From assembly GCA_007570785.1 (NCBI GenBank), contig ML660211.1, forward strand, positions 3,476,633-3,540,632: a stretch of 64,000 nucleotides of DNA. Direction: 5' to 3'. Numbering within the stretch: position 1 is the first letter of the stretch; each line of letters opens with the position of its first letter. Source of the stretch: Antilocapra americana (Eukaryota; Chordata; Mammalia; Artiodactyla; Antilocapridae). Shown piece after piece: positions 54,940-64,000 of the stretch. Under the pieces are notes generated by a model that saw only the letters and a program-made list of their open reading frames with translations, was not told where the DNA came from and made no database searches. The position numbers were made by a program, and so were the translations under genes.

Positions 54940-57350
54940 ACATAATGCTATATCATGTTAACTATGACAGCACGCATAGAGTGTGTGATTGGCCAGTTCA
55001 TAGTCTAAACAGTATTTCCAAAGTTAGTATATTTTAAGATGGATATTCCACATGTCCATTAAGAAAATGTTCCATGAATGTATAGAATGTGTACCTGTAA
55101 AAGTTCAGAGACATATGCTTGAATGTAATATAAATATTATATTTATTTTAAAGTTGGAGTAGATCACCTCTATTAAAATCATGTAAAATACTATTCTTAG
55201 TGATGAGATAAAATACTCTGTAAATATTTTTTGAGAGGATATTTGAAATTCAGTAACATTGCTATAAATTGTTAAATTTTATTATGCATAAATGTGGCCC
55301 AGGACCAAAATTTATTTTTTAATTAAATTTTTTTCTACTTTGAGATATTACTTATTATCATGTAATATAATAAGGTAAACTTAAGATATACAGTGTGATG
55401 ATTTAATATATGTATAAATTGCAAAATGATTATCATAAATTTAGTTAAAATCTATATCTCAGATGGAATCACTTTTAAAGTAAGTTAATTGGATGTATAG
55501 TTCATTGTATTGCAATTAGTTCATTGTTGAACTTTTATGACTAAATAAATTGAGAAATGGCTCAGTAAATCATATGGCAAATGAAAAATAATGCTTTTTC
55601 TGCATGTTAGCTATCAAAAGGAGTTTTTTGTGTCTAAAATATATTTATGTGTATGAAGAAATTTCAAAAACAAAACATAAACTGAAAATATGATCCATTA
55701 TTCACTCTTATGTCTAGAGGCTTTATCATGCTTCTAGTTCAAAATACTTTAGATACATTCTGGAACAATGTTAACAATTTCCAATATTCTGTGATGTTTT
55801 CAGCAATATTGGGCTTAGACAGTTGTATAAGCTTTAAAAACGGAGGTGTGTTAACATTCAATTCAGATTCTTTTTGGTGGTAAGAAAATTTTCAGAACTC
55901 ATAAAACAAAATAAATGACTATTATATATTACAATGTATCTTCTAATCTTAAATCAGATACAGTGAAGTACTGTAAAAAGTCTATACAGTGATTAAATAT
56001 TTATGTGGACATGTATATGTTACTGAGGGTAACATTATTAAGTTCTTTAAGTCACATGTTCAGATGTAAGAATGCAAAAATAATGTTAGGATATAAACAA
56101 ATAGATGCCTTTTAAACAACTTGCAAATAACAGATGGCTTTTTATTTACTTTTTATCTCAACTCCACAGAAGAATAGGATACATCCTTCATTTTTCATCT
56201 ATCTAGTGTGTTTAATCTCATTGATTTTCTCTTATTGTTGTGGCATGATGCTTCGAAATTATTACTAAAACAGAGCTTGTTTGAATTTATAATCTTCTAC
56301 CCTCTAGAATTACTGTGTTCATAAGAGAAATTTACAACATATAGACACCTACTGTCTATTGTTCTCTGTTTTACAGAGAGAGAGATGCTAGGACTTGCAG
56401 TATCTCCTTATATTGTACACAGCTTCATCATACCCCCACCAACTGTATAACATACAATTAATAGAAAGGAAAATATGATTAGGGAAATCATTCTCATAAT
56501 TTCCAGTTCCATTAGTGGACAAATTATCTTATTCTATATCTCTTTAGAGACTCATTTCCATGTAAAGGGGAAAAAAAGGTAGATTAAAACACTTTCAGAA
56601 GAATTTCCAAATAAAGAAAAATAAAAATACATTTATTATTCACTGGTTAAAAAAAAAGTATGGAAAATGATTTTTCTGTGTAGTTTGTTTTTTAAGGTGA
56701 AGAGAAATATTTTCAAAAAGCAACCATCCCCCAACTTCATCTAATAGCTCTTCGACCAGAACAGGATCTCGTGGGCACCACTAACTTCAGGGACGAGGTC
56801 TGGTAAATAGCTAACCAGGTCATACAGATGGCCCTTGGATAATACACAGAGAAAGCTTGCTTAGTCAACCAAACAGCACAGTGCTTCACATCTTGATTGA
56901 CTCCAGCCCATGCATCAAGTCAGTGCCTAAACATTCTTTTCCTCCAGGACTTATTTCTTGATCCTTAGATCTGGCAAGGCCCTCTGTTCTATGCTTCCAT
57001 ATTATACTAGGCATTCTTATTCTGTCACATCATTTCTAATAACAAATTTAAGAACTAATTTGTCAACATTTCATTAGATGCTAAACACCATGAAAGGACT
57101 GCTGTTGTTCAAAACTAAAGAGCTAGAGTAAAGCACAAATTAAACATAAAACAATCATTTAAGACATGTTTCCCAGAAAAGAATGAGGGAACTAAAAATG
57201 AATGAACAGCTATTTAAAATACTTGGAACAGCGTAGGTACTTATTAATTTTACCTTCTTTCCTTTTTGCTTTATTTCTTTACCTTTTCAAATTTATAAAA
57301 CTTTGAAACATGAAAGATTTGAAGAGCCTAAAAGAATTTTAAGTGGTATC
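54940..57350. other. AT-rich unique DNA, no gene seen
   Basis: No recognisable gene. 56740-56990 is less AT-rich and unclassified; 57190-57256 (ATACTTGGAACAGCGTAGGTACTTATTAAT) could be a MIR or L2 end remnant. Confidence 0.55.
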
Positions 57351-57359
57351 TAAAGCATA

Positions 57360-57578
57360 TTCATGCCCACTCATGCTCATTTGCTTCAGTCATGTCCAAT
57401 GGTTTGCCTTCCCATGGACTGTAGCCTGTCCAAACTCCCCTGCCCATGAGATTTCCCAGGCAGGAATACTGAAGTGGGTTGCCATGCCCTCCCCCAGGGG
57501 ATTTTCCAACCCAGGGATCAAACCCGTGTCTCCTGCATTGCAGGACGATTCCTTGCCACTGAGCCACCAAGGAATATG
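57360..57578 (-). mobile_element. Bov-tA SINE
   Basis: Minus-strand copy (CTTCAGTCATGTCCAATGG ... TGAGCCACCAAGGAA). TAAAGCATA at 57351-57359 and 57579-57587 is a 9-bp target-site duplication. Confidence 0.9.
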
Positions 57579-57639
57579 TAAAGCATACTTTGCAGTAATT
57601 TGGATTCACAATTTGTCTTTTTGAGTTCTAGTTTCAAAT

Positions 57640-57720
57640 CATAAGTAAGAGGTAATAGAGGTACTTAGCTTATAGGATTGTTGTAGAGAATAAATGAGAT
57701 AATTCAAATTAAATATTGAT
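57640..57720 (+). mobile_element. MIR fragment
   Basis: GAGGTACTTAGCTTATAGGATTGTTGTAGAGAATAAATGAGATAATTC aligns with the MIR 'CTCATAGGGTTGTTGTGAGGATTAAATGAG' segment. It is cut by the adjoining BovB. Confidence 0.65.
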
Positions 57721-57723
57721 TCA

Positions 57724-58249
57724 TTTCAGTTCAGTCACTCAATCGTGTCCAACTCTTTGAAACTCCATGAATCACAGCATGCCAGGCCTCCCTGTCCATC
57801 ACCATCTCCCGGAATCTACCCAAACCCATGTCCATTGAGTCGGTGATGACATCCAGCCACCTCATCCTCTGTTGTCCCCTTCTTCTCCTGCCCCCAATCC
57901 TTCCCAGCATTAGGGTCTTTTCCAATGAGTCAGCTCTTCGCATGAGGTGGCCAAAGTATTGGAGTTTCAGCTTCAGCATCATTGCTTCCAATGAACACCT
58001 AGGACTAATCTTCTTTAGGATGGACTGTTGGATCTTCTTGCAATCCAAGGGACTCTCAAGAGTCTTCTCCAACACCACAGTTCAAAAGCATCAATTTTTT
58101 GGTGCTCAGCTTTCTTCACCGTCCAGTTCTCACATCCATACATGACCACTGGAAAAACCATAGCCTTGACTAGATGGACCTTTGTTGGCAAAGTAATGTC
58201 TGCTTTTAAATATGCTATCTAGGTTGGTCATAACTTTCCTTCCAAGGAT
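57724..58249 (-). mobile_element. BovB 3' fragment
   Basis: About 525 bp of BovB end. The minus frame at 58078-57731 remains open for 115 codons ([30 protein letters not shown]), close to the family sequence, so it is comparatively young. It is truncated at its 5' side at TTTCCTTCCAAGGA. Confidence 0.9.
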
Positions 58250-59325
58250 ACCAGATAAGCAATTAACATACATGAGGTCAGTTTTTTTTTTATCTTTTAA
58301 GGCATGTCTCTATTAAAGTAGACCTAACAGTGTGAATGGACTGCTTGCCATTTCATCATAATTATATTGACATTATTTATCTAATAAATCTGACTTTCCC
58401 TTTTCAACTTACAAAGATGAACAATTGAAGTGAGGGTGAACTCAGAAGAGTTATGAGTTTTATTCTTAGTGGATCAAATTACAGAAGAATAAATTCTGAT
58501 GATTAATCTATTCTTGGTGTTTTACACTTATTAATAACCTGAGCAAAAGCAATTGAAAATCTACTCATCAGTTTCACAGATGATACTAAATTAGCCAAGG
58601 TTGTTAATGACTCTGAAAATGAGAAGTACAATTTTAAATGAATTTGAAAATTTGTAAATGAGTATTCTTTTCCAAAAGCTTAAATAAATAAATAATACAT
58701 TCATGATGACTTTATTTATTTAGCAGAATGAACATAGATTACAGGAATATTAGGCATACAAAAACGCAGAAAAATGGAATGAAAGACAAAGGTAGGTAGA
58801 AGAGGAAAAATGTGAGTTAGAATTTTTTTCTTTTTCAAAAAAAAGTTTTAAAAATGAAGTTCAAAATTGTGTTGAATACACATTTTCCTAGAAATTTTTA
58901 TATCATTATTTTGAACTTGCTTAATTTCACATTACCTCACTTAGTAGATCTGAAAATGTTAAAAACTTTTTCTTTCCTTAGCAACTAACCAATATGCATG
59001 AGTTGAATACACTCTTAATAGCTTAAATTACTCAGGCTCTTGAAAAATGACTTCACCTGCTGCTGTCTTTTTCTCTCTCCATACTGTTGAAAGTACTCTT
59101 GCTAACATCATTTGTGCCCTCAATAAATAAACCTTTTCATTATTTACTGTATAATAAATATATTTTATTTATCATCTCTCAAATGAATATTAGACTCATC
59201 TGGCTGTATTATGACACAACTGTTATACAGAGGCTGTGAATTAAGGATGAGTTTCTCGTAATAAGAGGAGTTGTGTTTCTGACAGGTTGGACCTCGGAGG
59301 CAAAGATTTTCCATGGTATTGTACA
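58250..59325. other. AT-rich unique DNA, no gene seen
   Basis: No recognisable gene or repeat. Confidence 0.6.
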
Positions 59326-59329
59326 ACTC

Positions 59330-59460
59330 TCTAAAGAGCACTTTGGTGATTTAGAAGATATTATTGTCATTACAGTGATTGGGGAGTACCGTTGGCCAGG
59401 AGTGGAAGCGCGCCCAGGGCATTGCAGAACACAGGATAATGTTTCAAGGCGTTCAGCTGT
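59330..59460 (+). mobile_element. MER5-like hAT fragment
   Basis: ATTGTCATTACAGTGATTGGGGAGTACCGTTGGCCAGGAGTGGAAGCG...GGGCATTGCAGAACACAGGATAATG resembles MER5A (GTTGTCACAACTGGGGGGTGCTACTGGCATC...). Diverged, assignment tentative. Confidence 0.45.
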
Positions 59461-59769
59461 TATAAACTAAGTTTCAATACCCTACTGGACATTCATGTGC
59501 AGGGGTTTGTGTGAAACAAACAAAACCCTCTTCAAATTATGAACCTAAATGTTCACTGTTTTACCACATAAGCACAAATAATGTTTCAGGATACGCTAAA
59601 TTTCCAAAGATTACACTAATTCTGCCTCTGGGGAAGCAGCTCAGGTCTTTTCTAGCTTTGGAGTGGAAGGGGATGCTTTCAGTCTCCTACCTTTGGGGAA
59701 TGTATAGGATTGAGATGTGTTGTGTTAGGAGCGTTTTTGTTGTTGTTCCTAATAACCGTTTAGTGCAAC

Positions 59770-60115
59770 TTTTATTGAGGATATAGTTAGGAATCAAAAA
59801 GTGTCCCTGTCCTCAAGGTGCTCATTGTCAAGTACAGGAGACAAATGGGGGAAGTGCTAGGGTGGCATACACACAGACAACTGTGGGAGCCCACAGGGAT
59901 CGGAGTGGGGAGGGTCAAGGTGTGGTAGACGTGTCGGAAGGCCGCATGAAGGCAGTGGAAGTTAGGCTTTGGCCGAGACCTGATGGTTTCAGCGTAGGAG
60001 GGGAGGAAGGCCGGTGGAACCCTGTGTGCAAAGACAGAAAGCAGGAGAGAATGCAGTGTTTTCAGGCCTGTGGTGGTCCTGGGGTGAGTATAAAGCAGTA
60101 AGAAATGGATATAAC
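59770..60115 (-). mobile_element. L2 fragment
   Basis: CCTGTCCTCAAGGTGCTCATTGTCAAGTACAGGAGACAAATGG and, further on, ACCTGATGG...GGAAGGCCGGTGGAACC follow the minus-strand L2 order ('CCTGCCCTCAAGGAGCTTACATTCTAG...GGGAGACAGAC ... AGACCTGAATG'). The 79-codon frame at 59862-60101 lies inside it and is not a gene. Confidence 0.6.
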
Positions 60116-61744
60116 TTTTGACAGAAAAAAAGAATGAATACTGACTCTACATATACTAATTACATCATGACTGACTCTTGCAGCTTTTGCACTTCCTAAG
60201 GAACTATTTGTAATCTTTTTTTTTCCTGTCCTCTCTGTGTTACTTATGGGATTATTGTCAGACCTGTCACCGATGAAACATATTAGGAAAAATTATTAGG
60301 AGAACCCACTTGAACCAGTCTGAATTTGTAGTTGTCACATGTATGGTGATTCTACATTGAGGAGCAAGCAACTGGCTACTTTATTATATATTCTGATTAA
60401 TCCATCCTAAGCATTTATTTAGTGAAACATGTATTATTTTATTATAAAATACTTTGTGATTTCATAATAGTATTTATGTGATTGTATTAATTTTAATGAT
60501 GGTTATGTAAGTCATACCATCTTTAATACGATTTTATAAATGCATAGAGTTGTATAGAGTACTTATTATTATAAGACATTTTGTTGAAGCTGAGTGCCAT
60601 GGCTGTAGGTTAAGATAATGCTATTTTGAGCAATGTTGTTCCTGGAGATCCTCTAAAGGAATGATCATCCCTGTCAATCAGTAAGGGATCCCTATTTAGG
60701 AACTCTTGTCTGGAAGCTGAATCTTAGACAGAAGTAAAAGACCTCTGTGGCTTTGAGAAAAAGAATACATGTGAGATTGTTTTTATTTGGGGGTAAATAT
60801 GTTTTCTGCCAAACAGAAGCAGATAGAGATTTAGACAGGGAGTTCTCCATGTTGCAGGTCACAAGCTAAAAGTTACATTAAGTAGTTGCTTATTGTTGGC
60901 TGTGCCTATTTACCTTTTCCTAATCCACAAACTTTAGTAATGTTTAGAAAATCTCAGCTGTGCTTGAATGTGTTAAGAAAAGTACCCTATTTGTGTGCTT
61001 GGAGCATATTACTTAGGGGGAGTAAATGCTCTCTTAATCCAGTTAAAATAGTAGTATAAAAGGTGCCTTACAGAATTAGAAAGGAATGTTAAGATCCATT
61101 TCTTATACTTCTTGACTCCTTACAACTTTAAGGAGCCTTGCATGAAAATCTTCAGGGTGCTAGTCAAATTCCTTACACTCTCCAAATTAACAGACAAATA
61201 GTCAGTTGTCTCTTCTTCTAAGTCTGGCTGTTAAGACATCCATTTCCTGCTTTGCTTCACTTCTTCTCAGTCTCCATCGGTGATTTCTTTTTTCCTTGTC
61301 ATACTTTAAAATTCTGCATAATATATCCTCATCATGAGAAATCTTTTACGCATGAGATCCTCTAATCTAAACACTGATGATGAAATGTAAATACTTAATC
61401 ATTAAATTCTACATCTATTTTTTCCAATTTTCATTATGCATAGTCATCTGGATTTACCAAAGCAACTTCAAACCAAACATTTATTTCTGCCTCATTATCT
61501 AGCTTTTCACTCCCCCCAGGTGGTGCCTCGTCCTATACAGCATGTCTATTCATCTCTCAATAATCACCCCCCACTGTAAAATAAGTTATTGAATTCTGTG
61601 GCTGCACCTCCTTAAAATCCATGAGATTCCAATTTCTCTTCATCCTCATTGTCATGATCACTACTCTGCATGGTTATAACAATACATTCATGAATATTTT
61701 CCTGTGTTTTAACTGAATCTCCTTCTCTATGGCCCCTTTACCTG
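60116..61744. other. Intergenic DNA, no gene seen
   Basis: No recognisable gene. 61190-61620 is pyrimidine-rich and might contain a very old L2 segment, but the match is too weak to call. Confidence 0.5.
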
Positions 61745-61755
61745 ATTTCTAAAAT

Positions 61756-61968
61756 GTGTGTGTGTTCAGTCACATCTGACTCTTTGTGACCCCATGGACT
61801 CTAGACCACCAGGCTCTTCTGTCCATAGCATTTCTCAGGCAAGAATACTGGAATGGGATGCCATTTCCTTCTCCTGGGGTTCTTCCCAATGCAGGGATCT
61901 AACCCATGTCTCTTATATCTCCTGCATTGGCAAGGAGATTCTTTACCACTGGCCACATGGGAAGCCCA
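61756..61968 (-). mobile_element. Bov-tA SINE
   Basis: Minus-strand copy with a short (GT)n at its tail side and head end CCACATGGGAAGCCC. ATTTCTAAAAT at 61745-61755 and 61969-61979 is a perfect 11-bp target-site duplication. Confidence 0.9.
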
Positions 61969-62269
61969 ATTTCTAAAATAGAATGCAGAAAATGATCCAA
62001 AAGAAAACAAAAATATTATCACTCCTGTGGCAATTTTACTAAGGCCACAGGTTCTTTTTCACCCCTGCCACTGTGAGGTGAGATATATGTCTGTCTCCTG
62101 AAGTTGTGATCTGTGACTATTTGAGCATTAGAACATGTAGAATTGATACTTTGCTAGGTTTCAGGTCCTCAAAAATAGAGGTTTTTTTTTTTTTTTTGCA
62201 TTAAGAACAGGTTATCTCTCTAGGAAAAATCATGGTTTTATAATTTCTAAAACCCTATTCATTTATTGC

Positions 62270-63330
62270 AGAACTAGATATGCTTAATTTTTTCAGAACA
62301 CATTTAGATTCACAGCAAAATTGTGAAGAAGGTACAGAGATTTCCCATATACCACCTGTTCCCACCATGCCTTGTTGCTGTTCATTTGCTCAGCTGTGTC
62401 CGACTCTGTGACCCCATGGACTGCAGCACGCCAGGCTTCCCTGTCTTTCACCATCTCCGATAGTTTACTCAAACTCGTGTCCATTGAGTCAGTGATGCCA
62501 TCCAGCCATCTCATCCTCTGTTGTCCCCTTCTCCTCCTGCCTTCAATCTTTCCCAGCATCAGTCTTTTCCAATGAGTCAGCTCTTCACATGGTGGCCAAA
62601 GTATTAAACTTTCAGCTTCAGCCCCAGTTCTTCCAATGAATATTCAGGTTTGATTCCCTTTAAGATTGACTGGTTTGGTCTCTTTGCTGTCCAAGGGACT
62701 CTCAAGCATCTTCTCCAGCATCACAGTTCAAAAGCTTTAATTCTTTGGAGTTCAACCTTCTTTATGGTCCAACTCTCACATCTGTACATGACTACTGGAA
62801 AAACCATAGCTTTGGTGATATAGACCTTTGTTGACAAAGATGTATATGCTTTTTAATATGCTGTCTAGTTTTGTCATAGCTTTTCTTTCAAGGAGCAAGA
62901 ATAGCCTCCCCCATTATTAAAATCCCCAACAAGAGTAGTACATTTGTTATTAATACAATTGATGAACCTACATTGGAAACATCATTATCACCCAAAGTCC
63001 ATAGTTTACAATAGAGTTTATTCTTGGCGTTGTGATATTCTATACGTTTGGACAAATGTATAATGACAGATACCTTGCCTTGATAGTATCATGAAAACTA
63101 TTTTCACTGTCCTAAAATTTGTGTCATTTACTTTTGAGGTATTTTTCTGTCTTTATCCAAGCTAATATGCTTGTCTTAGTTTCCGAGAGGCTTCAAACCA
63201 TTTTTTAACCTTATGCTTTTTAACCTCACATCTTGAGTATTCTCACATTTAATTTTGAGTTGCTCCAGTCTTTGTGTTTGTTCTTTTTCAGAATCTTGAA
63301 ATATACAGTTGGCCTCATTTTTGTCTGTTT
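62270..63330 (-). mobile_element. Ancient L1 3' UTR, split by BovB
   Basis: CACATTTAGATTCACAGCAAAATTGTGAAGAAGGTACAGAGATTTCCCATATACC (left) and ATAGCCTCCCCCATTATTAAAATCCCC...CCAAAGTCCATAGTTTACAATAGAG...GGACAAATGTATAATGAC (right, from 62902) are consecutive parts of an old mammalian L1 3' end on the minus strand. BovB at 62374-62901 interrupts it. The right edge is uncertain. Confidence 0.65.
62374..62901 (-). mobile_element. BovB 3' fragment nested in an L1
   Basis: BovB end with minus frame 62559-62293 encoding [19 protein letters not shown]. It is truncated at its 5' side near TTTCTTTCAAGGAGCAAG. The host L1 continues directly on both sides (CCCACCATGC | AATAGCCTCC). Confidence 0.85.
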
Positions 63331-63574
63331 ATTGGTGCTAACATTCATTTGTACTTCTAACATACCACTCTAAATCCTACTAGGGAAATCTGCAGTGAGA
63401 TATTGTAAATGCTAGGAACATTTCTCACAAAATGTCCAATTCTCCTCACAATTCAAGCAACATCTAATCCAGGTCCAGAATCTACCTACTGAATTTCAAC
63501 CTGTCTTCCTTATAGTTCATGCTTTTCCATCTAAACCATCCTTGGTGTTGTACTTCTCTAAAGAGTCTCTTAAG

Positions 63575-63780
63575 CAGAAGTCCCCGACCCCTAGGCTGCA
63601 GACCAGTGCATGGCCTGTTAGGAACCAAGCCTCATAGCAGGAGGTGATCAGTGGACAAGGGAGTAAGAATTCATGCCTGCTCCCCATTACTCACATTACT
63701 GCCTGAACAACCCCTGCCCTCAGTCAGTGGAAAAACTGTCTTCCACTGGTCCCTGGTGCCAAAAAATTTGGGGACAGTTG
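63575..63780 (+). mobile_element. Non-autonomous hAT-type DNA transposon
   Basis: Starts CAGAAGTCCCCGACCCC and ends TTTGGGGACAGTTG, imperfect terminal inverted repeats. The interior (GGCCTGTTAGGAACC, CATTACTGCCTGAACAACCCC, CTGGTCCCTGGTGCCAAAAA) matches a well-known mammalian hAT/Charlie-type MITE. Flanks CTCTTAAG and CCTTAAAG could be a diverged 8-bp target-site duplication. Confidence 0.7.
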
Positions 63781-64000
63781 CCTTAAAGCAAATTCCCTCT
63801 CTCCAAGGAACAGTCAGCATTCAAGGCCCTTAGAAATCCAGATCTGAAATTGCAGCATCAGTTAGCATGAGTCAACATATTCTAACTGAGATGAAACTTC
63901 AGGTTTATAATAAATTAGAAAGTCACAGGAGACACCCAAAATAGATTTATACAGTTCATCTTAAGCGTAATATGTGGAAGCAGATACTAGTTGGACTTAT

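Noticed and set aside
60116..61744. Additional L2 segment in the pyrimidine-rich part
   Set aside because: Only scattered similarity to the L2 body; too weak to support without a profile search.
1..64000. CRISPR array, bacterial-type operons or phage genes
   Set aside because: No regularly spaced repeats with unique spacers and no prokaryotic gene organisation; all features are of mammalian type.

Overview
The window looks like intergenic DNA from a ruminant (bovid-type) genome. The evidence is the repeat content: about ten BovB (RTE-type) LINE copies, more than a dozen Bov-tA SINEs (a tRNA-Glu-like head joined to a BovB-derived body), one CHR-type SINE typical of cetartiodactyls, and L1 copies with a ruminant-type 3' end, on a strongly AT-rich background. 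The exact species cannot be read from the sequence. I found no host protein-coding exon, rRNA, functional tRNA or CRISPR array. Every long reading frame belongs to a transposable element or an endogenous retrovirus (ERV).

Layout. 1-2600 is AT-rich and featureless. 2600-9260 holds two old L1 fragments; the younger is split by a minus-strand BovB, which is itself split by a plus-strand BovB with an 8-bp target-site duplication (TSD). 9461-14735 is a minus-strand class II (betaretrovirus-like) ERV. It keeps its 3' LTR, polypurine tract, a shrunken env, a broken pol and pro, and the 3' part of gag. It ends abruptly at a nearly complete plus-strand L1 (14736-22018) with a 5' UTR carrying tandem ~226-bp monomers, ORF1 with one stop, ORF2 with one frameshift, a G-rich 3' UTR and poly(A). 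The two outer flanks of this ERV+L1 block resemble parts of the same MaLR-like LTR. 22670-26150 is mostly unique. 26156-28145 has a SINE split by an L1 (perfect 14-bp TSD), a possible SINE-head/BovB chimera and another BovB. 31115-36243 is an old L1 with a 5' inversion of twin-priming type, later invaded by a younger L1 and by two opposed BovB copies. 36-64 kb is AT-rich unique DNA with scattered SINEs, MIR, L2, hAT-type elements and BovB fragments (largest at 44026-46250).

The elements do not form a host pathway. The functional logic is retrotransposition: L1 and BovB encode endonuclease/reverse transcriptase, Bov-tA SINEs share the BovB 3' tail and presumably used its machinery, and the ERV carried gag-pro-pol-env. 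All coding copies here are visibly broken, but the 14.7-22 kb L1 is only two lesions away from open frames. Repeat-family names rest on recognition from memory, not on a database search.
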